64,000 bases of DNA from Bacillus taeanensis (GCF_003318295.1 NZ_QOCW01000012.1:1-64000); one strand, 5' to 3'; positions 46,052-56,621 are shown, numbered from the stretch's first letter. The notes: a model not told the origin generated them from the letters alone. A program made the numbers and translations.

Positions 46052-46651
46052 ATGGAACAATCTTGGGATCAATTTTTAATCCATTACGGGTATTTCGGAA
46101 TACTACTACTTCTTATTGGCGGCATTGTGGGAATTCCATTACCAGATGAAATTTTATTAACATTTGTAGGATATAATGTTTATCGAGGAAATATGACATT
46201 TGTCATGGCATTACTATTTGCTTTTTTAGGAAGTGCCATTGGAATAACAATCAGCTATTTTTTAGGATCTAAGTTAGGTTTACCATTTTTAAAACGGTAT
46301 GGAAGTAAAATGTATATAACTGAAAAAAAACTTGTGCTGACTCAACAACTTTTTAGGAAATACGGTTCCTTTCTTCTCTTTATTGGCTATTTCATTCCAG
46401 GAATAAGACATGTAACAGCTTACTTGGCGGGTATTTCTAATTATAAGCCTCTTAAATTCTCAGTTGTTGCTTACTCTGGGGCATTGGTATGGACTTTATC
46501 GTTTATCACTTTAGGCTTTCAATTAGGAGAAAAATGGAATGATGTAAATAGACATTTAAACGATTTAACTCCTTATATTTGGTTAGTTCTTCTAACAATA
46601 AGCACATATTTTATTTACATTCGTGTGATTAAAAAGAACAAATGTAATTAG
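46052..46651 (+). CDS. DedA-family membrane protein
   Basis: A 199-residue membrane protein of the SNARE-associated (VTT) domain group. The signature GGIVGIPLPDEILL, FLGSAIGITISYFLGSKLG and FIGYFIPGIRHVTAYLAGIS are typical; the Glu and Arg positions needed for function are kept. DedA proteins are linked to lipid scrambling and membrane homeostasis. The ATG follows GGAGATGTGAC. Monocistronic with its own terminator. Confidence 0.87.
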   Translation: MEQSWDQFLIHYGYFGILLLLIGGIVGIPLPDEILLTFVGYNVYRGNMTFVMALLFAFLGSAIGITISYFLGSKLGLPFLKRYGSKMYITEKKLVLTQQLFRKYGSFLLFIGYFIPGIRHVTAYLAGISNYKPLKFSVVAYSGALVWTLSFITLGFQLGEKWNDVNRHLNDLTPYIWLVLLTISTYFIYIRVIKKNKCN

Positions 46652-46654
46652 CAT

Positions 46655-46683
46655 AAACCCAGGGACTAGTCCCTGGGTTTATA
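46655..46683. terminator. Bidirectional terminator after the DedA gene
   Basis: Perfect 26-bp palindrome AAACCCAGGGAC/GTCCCTGGGTTT centred at TAG/CTA; convergent VWA gene ends on the other side. Confidence 0.85.
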
Positions 46684-46688
46684 ACTTG

Positions 46689-48605
46689 TTATATGCTTTT
46701 ATGAAGCAGCTTTTTTAATAATGGAAATAAAACATCAGGCAGTTCTTCAATAACTGGAACGAGAATGCTGTATTTTCCATATATATTTTGAATTGTTTTT
46801 TGTTGTGCTTCATCAATTTCTCCGTTTGCTAGGAAAACATTGATTACTTCAATCCCATGTTTTCTCGCTTCTAATACCGCTTCATGTGTGTCGACAATTC
46901 CATTTTGTTCATATCCCATTGCTGCAGGTTCGCCGTCAGAAAAGACGAGCAGAAACTTTTGTTTCTCACTTCGCTTTAATAAGTTTTCCGTCATATGGCG
47001 AATCGCATAACCATCGCGGTTATCTTCTTCAGGTTCAAGCTGCATAATTTCCGGACCAATTTTTCGTTTTAATGAAGAATTAAAATCAACAACAGTTTTA
47101 AAGTAGTTCGGCTGTTTTGTTTCTGTTGCTTCATTTGTATCTTCCCAAAATCCAACAATCGTGTGAGGAACAAAAACGGACTTAAGCGCTTCATGAAATA
47201 GCGTAATACCAAGTTTGGTTTGCTCCATCTTATCAAACATTGATGCAGAGCAATCAACAAGCAGAGAGAAAGCCGCATCGATTTCCGTGGAAGGTTCCTG
47301 TTTTTTATAAAAAAGACGCGGGTTTTCATCCGTAAAAAGACGAATTAACTTTTTATTTAACCGCCCAAAATGAAGATCATTTCTAGGCATAATTTTTTTA
47401 TGCTCTAACGTTTTTTGAATCATTTGTTTTAACTTTTTTTGATAAGGTGCCACAATCGTTTTATTGCTTTCGTAATTTGAAAGATGAACAGCAGTTAGCG
47501 GCTCAGGCGTTAAAAAGATGGAAAAGGCAAATTTATTTTCTTTGCCATACTCGTTGTCTTTTCCCCCCTCTTTCAACTCCTGTTTGCTTTCCAACGCTTC
47601 CATTTCAGAATAATCATTTTGGGTACTTTTTTGCGCCGAACCTTGAACAATTCCCATTGCTTGGTCTCCTGAATCGCCTTCACGAACTCCTTCACCTAAC
47701 ATATCAGTTTGGGAACCTTGTTCAAGGTCAAACTGCAGAAAGCTTTTCGTTGTTTCACTCGTCTCTCTATGCCACATCGGCATTTTTTGTTCATGAATGT
47801 CTTCGTCGCCATCTTTTTCTTCTTCTAATACATCACAATTAGTTAGCTTATCTTTTCTCTTTAAATCCTCAAATGTTAATGAGTTCTCTCCTGCCTCATA
47901 ATTAAGCTCAGGAAGGAGAAAATACGTATTTAACATATCACCTTCTAAAATCTCTTCAAGCACTTCAATAAGACTTAGACAAACCTTCGAAACATCTTTT
48001 GTTGATTTCGTTTCGAAAAACTTTGTAAGTTCATTTTGAATAAACGGCATTGCCCGGTCAATACTTTCGTTAATGGCAGGCACTTCTTCGACAAATGACT
48101 GAGCTGTTAACAGACCATACATCAAATTAAAAAGAGCATCCGTATGAACACTTTTTACAATATTCACTTTAAATTGACTTTCAAAATCTCGTTGATATAC
48201 TGCTCGCCTAACTGCAAAAGCTTTTTTCGTTCCTGGACGCTGTCTTTTAATAATTTCCTCAAGCCGCAAGTCTTCTCCCAATACAAAAAGCTGTTTCGCA
48301 AAACTTGGCAGAGACGTTTTTGCTGCTCTTTTTAAAAATTGATTCATTTCTTTTCTATTCGAATTGTTCATATTTCCAACCGCTCTTAAAAACACTTCAC
48401 TTTTTAAGCCGTATACACGTTCTTCATTTGTACGGTTGTCCCAAAAATGACTTAATAAAATCTTTTTATGAACAGGATCATAATAAGAGCGATACCCATA
48501 TTCCACTTCTAGGTCAGCCATTTTTGATAAAGTTTTAGCTAAATCGGAAAGTTCCATAAACAAAAAAGAATCTATTTTTTTATCGTTAAAAAGTATATGC
48601 TTCAT
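46689..48605 (-). CDS. VWA-domain protein of the NorD/CobT kind, partner of the MoxR ATPase
   Basis: A 638-residue protein. The N-terminal part is helical (EEIIKRQRPGTKKAFAVRRAVYQ and more), the middle is very acidic (residues about 270-370), and the C-terminal von Willebrand A domain has MIDAS DCSASMFDK, then SDGEPAAMG. It resembles NorD, which works with the MoxR-type ATPase NorQ in activation of metalloenzymes. The start is ATG 48605 behind GAGTGAGG. The MoxR gene lies just upstream and their ends overlap by few bases of longer frames; nor genes themselves are absent. Confidence 0.8.
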   Translation of the reverse strand: MKHILFNDKKIDSFLFMELSDLAKTLSKMADLEVEYGYRSYYDPVHKKILLSHFWDNRTNEERVYGLKSEVFLRAVGNMNNSNRKEMNQFLKRAAKTSLPSFAKQLFVLGEDLRLEEIIKRQRPGTKKAFAVRRAVYQRDFESQFKVNIVKSVHTDALFNLMYGLLTAQSFVEEVPAINESIDRAMPFIQNELTKFFETKSTKDVSKVCLSLIEVLEEILEGDMLNTYFLLPELNYEAGENSLTFEDLKRKDKLTNCDVLEEEKDGDEDIHEQKMPMWHRETSETTKSFLQFDLEQGSQTDMLGEGVREGDSGDQAMGIVQGSAQKSTQNDYSEMEALESKQELKEGGKDNEYGKENKFAFSIFLTPEPLTAVHLSNYESNKTIVAPYQKKLKQMIQKTLEHKKIMPRNDLHFGRLNKKLIRLFTDENPRLFYKKQEPSTEIDAAFSLLVDCSASMFDKMEQTKLGITLFHEALKSVFVPHTIVGFWEDTNEATETKQPNYFKTVVDFNSSLKRKIGPEIMQLEPEEDNRDGYAIRHMTENLLKRSEKQKFLLVFSDGEPAAMGYEQNGIVDTHEAVLEARKHGIEVINVFLANGEIDEAQQKTIQNIYGKYSILVPVIEELPDVLFPLLKKLLHKSI

Positions 48606-48615
48606 GATAAAAACC

Positions 48616-49512
48616 TCACTCAAATAACGTTTCAGCTATATTTTGAATGGCTGCTTTCTCCCTCTCGTCTTCTAGCTTTTCAATAATCCCTCTTTGAATG
48701 GCGCGAATTGGCGGTAAGTACACAGCTAAATCACAAGTATCGATTAATGCACGTACAGATGCCGCTTCTTCTGAAATTTGACCATTTCTTACTTGAACAA
48801 TCAAGTCAGCCGATAACGCTACAAATTGATTGAGGAGTGCTTCGTTTTTTAACATTGTTTGATTACTTAAAACCATTTTTAAGTGCGGACCTTGAATATA
48901 CGGCACGTCAATCACTACAAAGCGGTTTTTTAATGCTTCGTTTAAAGGCACTGTTCCTACATATCCTTCATTAATCGCAGCGATGACGCCAAACCCTGCA
49001 GATGCTTTTACAACTTCTCCTGTAAATGGATTCGTAATCATTTTTCGGTAATCCAACACCCCATTTAAAACAGGAAGTGTCTCAGGTTTAGCCATATTAA
49101 TTTCATCAATATATAACAGATGACCTTTTTTCATCGCATTGATGACAGGTCCTGAAATAAATTCAATTGAATTTTTTCCATTCTTTTCAACAATCGTTTT
49201 ATAGCCTAACAGGGCTTCTGCATCTAGATCAACTGAACAGTTGATGCTGTGCATTGGCTTTGAAAAAAGATGGGATAATGTTTCAGCTAACTTTGTTTTA
49301 CCCGATCCAGTTGGCCCTTTTAATAAAACATTTTTACCTAACGATAGCGCAATGATAGCGTCAAATAAAATGGAACGGTCACTTGCAGTATAGCCACTTG
49401 AGCCAACTAACATTTTATCTTCCGGAGACAGCGATAATAAATTGGTTTTATTTTGAATGAGTCCTGCCTCAATTTCTTGAGGAAGCTGCAGATTATCTGT
49501 ATAAACCGACAT
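48616..49512 (-). CDS. MoxR-family AAA+ ATPase (NorQ-like)
   Basis: A 298-residue AAA+ ATPase. Walker [21 protein letters not shown], Walker [22 protein letters not shown], sensor 1 region [21 protein letters not shown] (Arg finger). Substrate remodelling together with the downstream VWA protein is the family role. The ATG at 49512 follows GAAAGGA. The two genes form an operon with 10 bases between them. Two copies of TCTACTAGA lie in the promoter region. Confidence 0.85.
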   Translation of the reverse strand: MSVYTDNLQLPQEIEAGLIQNKTNLLSLSPEDKMLVGSSGYTASDRSILFDAIIALSLGKNVLLKGPTGSGKTKLAETLSHLFSKPMHSINCSVDLDAEALLGYKTIVEKNGKNSIEFISGPVINAMKKGHLLYIDEINMAKPETLPVLNGVLDYRKMITNPFTGEVVKASAGFGVIAAINEGYVGTVPLNEALKNRFVVIDVPYIQGPHLKMVLSNQTMLKNEALLNQFVALSADLIVQVRNGQISEEAASVRALIDTCDLAVYLPPIRAIQRGIIEKLEDEREKAAIQNIAETLFE

Positions 49513-49569
49513 AAAAACAATCCTTTCAACCATGTTATTTTAACATGTTTTTTCTTTTATAATAAAAAC

Positions 49570-49591
49570 TCTACTAGAGTATTCTACTAGA
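49570..49591 (-). promoter_or_regulatory. Direct repeat in the moxR promoter region
   Basis: TCTACTAGA occurs at 49570-49578 and again at 49583-49591 (13 bp apart, start to start), about 60 bases before the MoxR ATPase start. It may be an operator for an unidentified regulator. Confidence 0.35.
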
Positions 49592-49894
49592 AATCATACC
49601 ATTTCTGCAAAAAAACTAGTTTTTTGAAAATTTTTTTAAATTTTTTTCAATGAAAATTATGTTATTCTTATACTGTTTTCTTATTAAACATACAGAATTA
49701 AATACTGAAAAACTATATTAATAAAGATTTTAACTAACAGAAGATCTAATTAAAACCTTAATATTTATACAGTTATTTATTTTTGTGTAGTTATTTAAAT
49801 TTTCTTACAATATTGACTTTTCTTAAATTAAAATTTAGATTAATAATTAGATGGATGCGTTTTCTAAAATAAACCATTTTGAGGTGATGATTAA

Positions 49895-51283
49895 ATGGAA
49901 AGCAGTAAAAAACAGATTCCCATACAAACCGAGAAAGAACAGCAGGAACACTCTTTTAGAGACTATTTAACCTTTATTATTCCTTCTCTCATTGGCATCT
50001 TTTTATTTATGATACCCTTTTCTTATAATGAGGAAATTACAATTCCGGTTGCCATGTTAGCGGGTTTCGTGGAAAGCAGTTTAGCGAACTACTTACCAAT
50101 GATGATGACTGTAATCATGATACTTACAGCGCTTTTTTCATTACTTGCCATTCTTATAAAGCCAGCTTTTATTATGAAGCGCTCGTTTATGAAAACACTT
50201 TTTAATGTAAATACGTTTTGGTTAATAACGAGAATTGTTGGCGCTCTGTTTGCCCTCCTAACCGTTTTTAACATAGGTCCTAAGTGGATTACTTCAGAAT
50301 ATACTGGAGGCTTGCTGCTGTTTGATTTAATTCCTGTTCTATTTTCGGTTTTCCTGTTTGCCGGTCTTTTCCTTCCACTTCTTCTTAATTTTGGATTGCT
50401 TGAACTTTTTGGTGCGCTGCTAACAAAAATTATGCGGCCCATTTTCACTCTCCCTGGTCGGTCTTCAATTGACTGTTTAGCATCGTGGTTAGGAGATGGA
50501 ACGGTAGGAATTCTTCTTACAAATAAACAGTATGAAGATGGATTTTACTCAAAACGTGAGGCTGCAGTAATTGGGACAACTTTTTCTGTTGTATCCATCA
50601 CGTTTACGATTGTTATCCTTTCCTATATGGAACTACAACATTTATTTTTTCAATATTATCTTACAATTGTCATAGCAGGACTTGCGGCAGCTATTATTTG
50701 CCCACGCATTCCTCCTCTTTCAACCAAGCCTGATACATTTTTTGAAAAAGTAGAGGCTAAAGGAGATAACGTGGTGCCAAAAGGAGTTTCTCCATTTAAA
50801 TGGGGGATTTTAAAAGCAACAGCAGAAGCAAAGAGAAATAATGATTTTCCCGCTCTTTTAAAAAGCGGCGCTAAAAATGTGTTAGACCTTTGGTTGGGTG
50901 TTATTCCGGTTGTGATGGCAATCGGAACAACAGCACTTATTATTGCTGAATATACACCTCTATTTAAACTATTAGGTGCACCATTTATTCCACTTCTTTC
51001 GATCATGCAGGTTCCGTATGCTGCAGAAGCTGCCCAAACAATGGTCGTTGGATTTGCTGATATGTTTTTACCTGCTGTGATTGGAAGCGGCATTGAAAGT
51101 GAATTTACCCGATTTGTTATTGCGTGCGTCTCTGTTACACAGCTCATTTACATGTCTGAAGTTGGCGGTCTGTTATTAGGGTCAAAACTACCAGTGAGCT
51201 TTAAAGATTTAATCATTATTTTTATTGAAAGAACGCTTATTACACTCCCAATTATCGTACTCATTGCTCATCTTATTTTTTAA
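49895..51283 (+). CDS. YjiH-family membrane protein with nucleoside-recognition (GATE) domain
   Basis: A 462-residue membrane protein with about ten hydrophobic segments. It resembles the YjiH/nucleoside recognition group: FGLLELFGALLTKIMRPIFTLPGRSSIDCLASWLGDGTVGILLT, and the C-terminal VPYAAEAAQTMVVGFADMFLPAVIGSGI. The transported substrate is unknown. The ATG follows GAGGTGATGATTAA. A plausible sigma-A promoter is TTGACT, 17 bases, TAGATT near 49812-49841. A strong terminator follows. Confidence 0.8.
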   Translation: MESSKKQIPIQTEKEQQEHSFRDYLTFIIPSLIGIFLFMIPFSYNEEITIPVAMLAGFVESSLANYLPMMMTVIMILTALFSLLAILIKPAFIMKRSFMKTLFNVNTFWLITRIVGALFALLTVFNIGPKWITSEYTGGLLLFDLIPVLFSVFLFAGLFLPLLLNFGLLELFGALLTKIMRPIFTLPGRSSIDCLASWLGDGTVGILLTNKQYEDGFYSKREAAVIGTTFSVVSITFTIVILSYMELQHLFFQYYLTIVIAGLAAAIICPRIPPLSTKPDTFFEKVEAKGDNVVPKGVSPFKWGILKATAEAKRNNDFPALLKSGAKNVLDLWLGVIPVVMAIGTTALIIAEYTPLFKLLGAPFIPLLSIMQVPYAAEAAQTMVVGFADMFLPAVIGSGIESEFTRFVIACVSVTQLIYMSEVGGLLLGSKLPVSFKDLIIIFIERTLITLPIIVLIAHLIF

Positions 51284-51296
51284 TAAGAAAGCTGTT

Positions 51297-51336
51297 TTAA
51301 AAATGAGGCTGATCTGATTGATCAGCCTCATTTTTA
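51297..51336 (+). terminator. Terminator after the YjiH gene
   Basis: 16-bp perfect stem AAAAATGAGGCTGATC with its complement, short loop, then T run. Confidence 0.92.
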
Positions 51337-51422
51337 TTATGAATGCTATCAATCTTTTATTTTTGTGCTATAATTCACTCTATTGCAGTTATACTAATTT
51401 AAATTTTAAGAGGCGAACACTT

Positions 51423-52791
51423 ATGTATCAAACGAAAACAATCAAACAAAAAATTGGATTATTCATGACAATTTTACTTCCAGTCCTTGTGACACAGCTT
51501 GGTCTTTATGCGATGAACTTTTTCGATACGATGATGTCAGGTCATGCTGGGTCAAATGATTTAGCTGGTGTTGCAATAGGATCAAGCATTTGGGTGCCAG
51601 TGTTTACCGGTCTAAGCGGCATTTTACTTTCTATTACTCCGATTGTGTCGCAGTTAATTGGATCAGAACAAAAACAACATGTATCTTTTTCTGTTATGCA
51701 AGGTATTTATCTTTCTATTGGTATAACCATTATTATTTTTATAATAGGGCTTTTTTCATTAGACAGTATTTTAAATACGATGAACTTAGAAACTGAAGTT
51801 CAAACCATTGCCAAAAATTATTTAACCGGTTTGTCATTTGGGATATTACCGACCTTTATTTATACAGTATTTCGGTGCTTTATTGATGCCCTTGGTAAAA
51901 CAAGAGTAACGATGACTATTACATTGCTTTCATTACCAATTAATGTTCTTTTTAACTATTTGTTGATTTTTTGGAAAATTCGGCTTTCCTAAATTAGGTG
52001 GAGTTGGTGCTGGCTATGCATCTGCCATTACTTATTGGTGTATTTTTTTAATCACTTTATATGTTATTCACCGCAAAGAACCGTTTAGTCATCATCGAAT
52101 TTTCCAAACCTTTTTTCCTATTTCTCTTTCAGTTTGGAGAGAACAGCTTAAAATCGGCGTCCCAATTGGGTTTGCGATTTTTTTTGAAACAAGTATATTT
52201 GCGGCAGTCACATTACTAATGAGTAATTTTGATACAATAACAATTGCCGCTCACCAAGCCGCATTAAATTTTGCTTCATTTTTATATATGGTTCCGCTCA
52301 GTATTTCTATCGCTTTAACAGTTGCAGTTGGTTATGAAGTCGGAGCTAGACGATATAAAGATGCCGTCCATTATAGTTATTTAGGAATTGGTACCGGTAT
52401 AATGATGGCCCTGCTTTGCGCAGTAGGATTACTAGTTTTTAATGAACAGATTGCAAATTTATATACAAGGGATGAAGCGGTTTTGAAGCTTATAAAACAG
52501 TTTTTGCTTTATGCGATCTTCTTCCAATTATCAGATGCAGTAGCGGCTCCGATACAAGGAGCGCTTAGAGGATATAAGGATGTAAATGTAACTTTGTTTA
52601 TGGCGCTTATTTCGTATTGGGTTATTGGACTTCCTGTTGGGTATTACCTCGCCAATTATACTACTTTTGAAGCATTTGGCTATTGGATTGGTTTAAGTTC
52701 TGGGCTAACAGCAGCAGCCATTACTTTGTTTATGAGGTTATATCAAATTCAACATCAGCGAAGTATAAAAATTTTAAAGAGCCCTTCTTAA
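51423..52791 (+). pseudogene. MATE-family multidrug efflux pump, frameshifted
   Basis: Two frames together encode a full MATE transporter of about 455 residues: LVTQLGLYAMNFFDTMMSGHAGSNDLAGVAIGSS at the start, then [34 protein letters not shown] in the second half. The first frame stops at 51992 after [17 protein letters not shown] run of six T (51967-51972) is the likely cause; with five T the frame continues [20 protein letters not shown] and the total is exactly 456 codons. The start ATG 51423 follows AGAGGCG. It may be a real mutation or a homopolymer error; if an error, the gene is intact. Confidence 0.85.
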
Positions 52792-52860
52792 ACAGCCTTT
52801 GCTGCTTTCATAATCTAAAAATATTAAGGGAATAATAGGGATTAGAAGGGAGTAATGAAG

Positions 52861-53112
52861 ATGAATCAACCTTACTTATGCCCAAATTGTAAAACAAACC
52901 GTACCCGTTTTAACATTATTGAACAAGTTGCAAAACCTGTGAAGCTCGACCCGCAATCTGGTGAAGTGGTCGAACAATATTCAAACGATACATTAGAGCC
53001 ATTTCACATTCCCTACCGCGGGGCTTCAGTCAAAATTCAATGCGGGGCATGCGGTTTAATTGAAGAAGAAACAGCTTTTATAAAGCGAGCGCAGTATGAA
53101 CAAAACCATTAA
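52861..53112 (+). CDS. Small zinc-ribbon-like protein of 83 residues
   Basis: Two cysteine pairs, [18 protein letters not shown] near the start and [12 protein letters not shown] in the second half, suggest a zinc ribbon. The middle contains [28 protein letters not shown]. Start ATG 52861 has AGAAGGGAG 8 bases upstream. Its stop lies in the left arm of a large inverted repeat. Family unknown. Confidence 0.7.
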   Translation: MNQPYLCPNCKTNRTRFNIIEQVAKPVKLDPQSGEVVEQYSNDTLEPFHIPYRGASVKIQCGACGLIEEETAFIKRAQYEQNH

Positions 53113-53160
53113 CTAAACATACACATCCGCATTTGATATGCGGATGTGTATGTTTAGTTA
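53110..53160. terminator. 51-bp bidirectional terminator holding both stop codons
   Basis: Arms 53110-53132 and 53138-53160 are perfect 23-bp complements around TTGAT. The left end is the TAA of the zinc-ribbon gene and the right end is the TAA (as TTA) of the convergent deoD. Confidence 0.88.
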
Positions 53161-53865
53161 TTCAGCAATGCCAGCTTCAAGTGCGATTTCAATCATTTCA
53201 TTAAATGTTGTTTGTCGTTCTTCAGCAGTTGTTTCTTCCCCTGTAAACACATGATCACTTACTGTTAAAACAGAAAGTGCATTTGCTCCATACTTTGCAG
53301 CCAGCGTATAGAGTGCAGTTGTTTCCATTTCAATTGCAAGCACCCCGTGGTCAGCTAGTTTCTTTACAATATCCATGCTGTCGCGATAAAAGACGTCACT
53401 TGTTAAAACACTGCCCACTTTAATATGAAGTCCTTTTTTTACTCCTTCATCATATGCCTTCTTTAAAAGATTAAATGAGGCAGTTGGTGCGTAATCAAAC
53501 CCTTCGAAGGCAAGACGATTCATTTGCGAATCTGTTGAAGAAGTCATCGCAAGAATAACATCGCGAACATTTACGTCTTTTTGTATCGCTCCGCATGTCC
53601 CAACACGAATTAAGTTTTTCACACCATAACTGCGAATTAACTCGTTTACATAAATAGAAATAGAAGGAACTCCCATACCTGTCCCTTGAACAGAAACCCG
53701 CTGTCCTTTATATGTACCAGTAAATCCAAGCATCCCGCGCACATTGTTATAACATAGCGCATCTTCTAAAAAGTTTTCAGCAATATATTGTGCTCGCAGT
53801 GGATCACCCGGCAGTAAAATCGTTTCAGCAATTTCATTTTCTTTTGCTTCGATATGTATACTCAT
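53158..53865 (-). CDS. deoD: Purine nucleoside phosphorylase, DeoD type
   Basis: A 235-residue hexameric-type purine nucleoside phosphorylase. The pattern [45 protein letters not shown] and [28 protein letters not shown] (active-site Asp) is clear. The start is ATG 53865 behind GGAGGTTTGCAT. It recycles purines. Single gene with shared terminator. Confidence 0.94.
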   Translation of the reverse strand: MSIHIEAKENEIAETILLPGDPLRAQYIAENFLEDALCYNNVRGMLGFTGTYKGQRVSVQGTGMGVPSISIYVNELIRSYGVKNLIRVGTCGAIQKDVNVRDVILAMTSSTDSQMNRLAFEGFDYAPTASFNLLKKAYDEGVKKGLHIKVGSVLTSDVFYRDSMDIVKKLADHGVLAIEMETTALYTLAAKYGANALSVLTVSDHVFTGEETTAEERQTTFNEMIEIALEAGIAE

Positions 53866-53975
53866 ATGCAAACCTCCATTGATTTTTCATATCTATAGTT
53901 ATCTATCACATTCTGAATGTATGTTTTGCTTCATTATTTTCGCATACTATTAATAAAAAAGGCAAGGTGATTGTA

Positions 53976-54182
53976 ATGCATGATCGTGATAACATTGATA
54001 ATCCTATACAGAGAACGTTACTTCTTGATTTACATGAAATTTTATTAGGGTTAAATGGAGAATGTCAAACAGATCAGGTATTTTATAACTTTATTAATGA
54101 ATTAAAGCTTTTTAATAGTAGTGATATGGAACAATTAGCAAATACAGTTTATGAAGCACTTAGAAAAAACGACGCGTTTTAA
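53976..54182 (+). CDS. Small helical protein of 68 residues
   Basis: A helical protein, HDRDNIDNPIQRTLLLDLHEILLGLNG then QVFYNFINELKLFNSSDMEQLAN. Start ATG 53976 follows CAAGGTGATTG. Unknown function; a helical repressor-like or partner protein is possible. Confidence 0.55.
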   Translation: MHDRDNIDNPIQRTLLLDLHEILLGLNGECQTDQVFYNFINELKLFNSSDMEQLANTVYEALRKNDAF

Positions 54183-54209
54183 GGTCGTTTTTTCCACCTA
54201 TCATTACAA

Positions 54210-54461
54210 TTATTCATACTCATCATAAGTATCGGGAAAGAAAAATTCTTTATTTAACATTGAAGCAAGATCTTCTTTATACTTTTCTCCAGTATAGGTG
54301 ATAAGTTCTTGTTCAATTTTTTTAATGTCTTCTGTAATTTTTTCAGCTGCTGCTGCCTCATAATGATGTTCTTCTAATTGATTTAATAAAAGCTGATAAG
54401 TTTCTGAAAGCACATACACCTGTTCTAACCTTTCTATAAGAGGTAAATTATAGAATTTCAT
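54210..54461 (-). CDS. Small coiled-coil protein of 83 residues
   Basis: Charged helices: LIERLEQVYVLSETYQLLLNQLEEHHYEAAAAEKITEDIKKIEQEL, and an acidic aromatic C-terminus (FFFPDTYDEYE). ATG 54461 has GGAGAGGAAG 7 bases upstream; the frame extends 14 codons further without one. Convergent with the 68-residue gene. Unknown function. Confidence 0.55.
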   Translation of the reverse strand: MKFYNLPLIERLEQVYVLSETYQLLLNQLEEHHYEAAAAEKITEDIKKIEQELITYTGEKYKEDLASMLNKEFFFPDTYDEYE

Positions 54462-54546
54462 ATTGCTTCCTCTCCTTTCTTGAATCAATGTTAGATAACA
54501 CATCGTTAGGGTTTCAATTCAATAAACTTTTTATCCCTCTCTAGAT

Positions 54547-54580
54547 AAAAAACGGGTCACAAAAAGGACCCGTTTTTTTA
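54547..54580 (-). terminator. Terminator of the DinG-like gene
   Basis: Stem AAAAAACGGGTC/GACCCGTTTTTT on the minus strand, overlapping the helicase stop. Confidence 0.9.
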
Positions 54581-56548
54581 GAATGAATTTAATTCATTTT
54601 GAAGTATTTTTAAGTTTTTTGGCATAATACTTTTTATTGCATCAAAAAGCTCAGTATCATGATAAAGATTTTCAGCAAGAAGCAAAATACTGCCATAGTC
54701 CTGCTCCGAACGAATTAAGCGGCCCATTCCTTGTCTAAGACGAAGAAGCATATACGGTACATCCACGTCATAATAAGCATTCTTAGAAAACTTACGCTTT
54801 GCAGCAAAAACAGGATCATTTGGAGGGTATGGCAATGACCATACAATTACATTGGAAAGAGATGGTCCCGGAATATCTAACCCTTCCCATAAGCTTACCG
54901 CACATAAAACACTTAATTCTTCTCTTTGAAAGACAGAAATTAATTTGCTAATTTCTTGATCTCCTTCAAATAAAAATGGCCATTTCTGAAAACATTCATG
55001 TCCTTTAATCATTTCTTTAAATCGCTTTAAATCTTCTTTTTGATTAAATAGTATGAGTGCTCGCCCTTCTGATCTTTCTAACGCTTGTATCGCCAATTGA
55101 ACTTTCTCTTTAAACGTCCCCTTTGCTAGATTTGGAGCCAACACCTTCATCTGTTTTTCATAATCATACGCAGAGTCAATTGAAAAAGATAAATAAGATT
55201 GAATCCCTAAACCATTTGCCATATAATCAAAAGATTTATCATTTGATAAAGTAGCAGAAGAAAAAATAATCGGTATTCTCTTTGAAAAAAGTTTTTCTTT
55301 TAAAACTTCTTGAACCAATCGAGGCATAATGACTAGGATTAGCCCTTCAGTTTCCTGAACTGTCCATGCAATTAAATTTTCCTGCTTTAAAAATAATCTT
55401 AATGCATGTTGAATCATTTCAATATGCTCTTCTACAATTCGAAGTTGATATTCTTCAATGGTATATAGTTCACTTTCAAACACAAGTTCATCTTCTAACT
55501 GTGAAAGAAGTTTTTGAAGGTTTTCCCCTTCTCTTAATAACACATTTGAAAAAGTAATCTCTCTCCGATCAGATCCCGCAACCTTTTCAGTATGTTCTTG
55601 TAAGGTGTGAAAAAAATGATCACTTTGTAAAATGATTTCATCAATTAAAAGAGCAACCTGTTCACGCACATCATTTGCACTTAAACGAAGTAAAATTTCT
55701 TCTAATACTTTATGGCTCATTTTATATGTTAGCGCTTTTTGAGCAGCAACTTCTGCTAAGTGTCCTTCATCAAATACAACAGCACTTGCTTCTGGCAAAA
55801 GCGGAAGTTGTCCTTCTCTTTTGCGAGCATCATATGTCCAAAGGTGCTCCATATAAAAGTCATGTGAACATATGATCAAATCAGCTGCATTACGATAGTG
55901 GTCTCTCGATAACGTTTGACCGCATCTATGTCGTTTATCACATACAAAACAGTCTTGAAACTTATCCCATCCAATGGAATGCCACTCAGTATCACTTAAA
56001 TTCGAATAGTCTTTTCGATCGCCGTAATGATAAAATGACTGCATGGTTTCATTACTGTTTACAAACGATGGTAAGGTTTCAAAAATTTCATCGTAGATCT
56101 CATCATAATCTATTTTGCCGTCTCGCACATGATCTAACTTCTTTAAACATAAATACTGATCAGGCGATTTAGCTAACCGAGCATCAATATTAAGATTCAA
56201 TGCTTTAGATAGCTTTGCAATATCTCCTTCACGCTTCACAAGCTGTTCAATTAACGATTCATCTGCGCATGAAATAATAACTGGCTTCCTCATATATCTT
56301 GCATAGCAGACTGAATAAAGCAAATAGGCAATTGTTTTTCCCGTTCCTACTCCAGCTTCTGCGAACATAATTTTCTTTTCTTGAAAAGCTCTTTCAAGTT
56401 GAAAAGCCATAAAAATTTGTTCATCGCGAAGTTCAAACCCTTGTTCAGGAAGATAATCGTAGAAAACATCTCCAATCCACTCATTTAATTTTTCAAAAAA
56501 TGAAGAAGAAGCATCATATGAAAAAGGTAATGAATGATATGTACCCAT
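54578..56548 (-). CDS. ypvA: DinG/XPD-like helicase (YpvA)
   Basis: A 656-residue XPD-family helicase without a nuclease domain. Walker A is AGVGTGKTIAYLLYS, the DEGH box is VVFDEGHLAEVAAQKAL, and late motifs include LWEGLDIPGPSLSNVIVW and RLRQGMGRLIRSEQDYG. Cysteines in YLCLKKL and CFVCDKRHRCGQ could hold the iron-sulphur cluster of XPD. The B. subtilis orthologue is YpvA. It should unwind DNA 5'-3', perhaps at R-loops. The ATG follows GAGGTGCAACT. Single gene. Confidence 0.85.
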   Translation of the reverse strand: MGTYHSLPFSYDASSSFFEKLNEWIGDVFYDYLPEQGFELRDEQIFMAFQLERAFQEKKIMFAEAGVGTGKTIAYLLYSVCYARYMRKPVIISCADESLIEQLVKREGDIAKLSKALNLNIDARLAKSPDQYLCLKKLDHVRDGKIDYDEIYDEIFETLPSFVNSNETMQSFYHYGDRKDYSNLSDTEWHSIGWDKFQDCFVCDKRHRCGQTLSRDHYRNAADLIICSHDFYMEHLWTYDARKREGQLPLLPEASAVVFDEGHLAEVAAQKALTYKMSHKVLEEILLRLSANDVREQVALLIDEIILQSDHFFHTLQEHTEKVAGSDRREITFSNVLLREGENLQKLLSQLEDELVFESELYTIEEYQLRIVEEHIEMIQHALRLFLKQENLIAWTVQETEGLILVIMPRLVQEVLKEKLFSKRIPIIFSSATLSNDKSFDYMANGLGIQSYLSFSIDSAYDYEKQMKVLAPNLAKGTFKEKVQLAIQALERSEGRALILFNQKEDLKRFKEMIKGHECFQKWPFLFEGDQEISKLISVFQREELSVLCAVSLWEGLDIPGPSLSNVIVWSLPYPPNDPVFAAKRKFSKNAYYDVDVPYMLLRLRQGMGRLIRSEQDYGSILLLAENLYHDTELFDAIKSIMPKNLKILQNELNSF

Positions 56549-56621
56549 AGTTGCACCTCAACTTTCTAAAAAAAGTAGTCCAGCATTTAATTATCTAGAA
56601 GTTTAAAAGAAATGTCAATAT

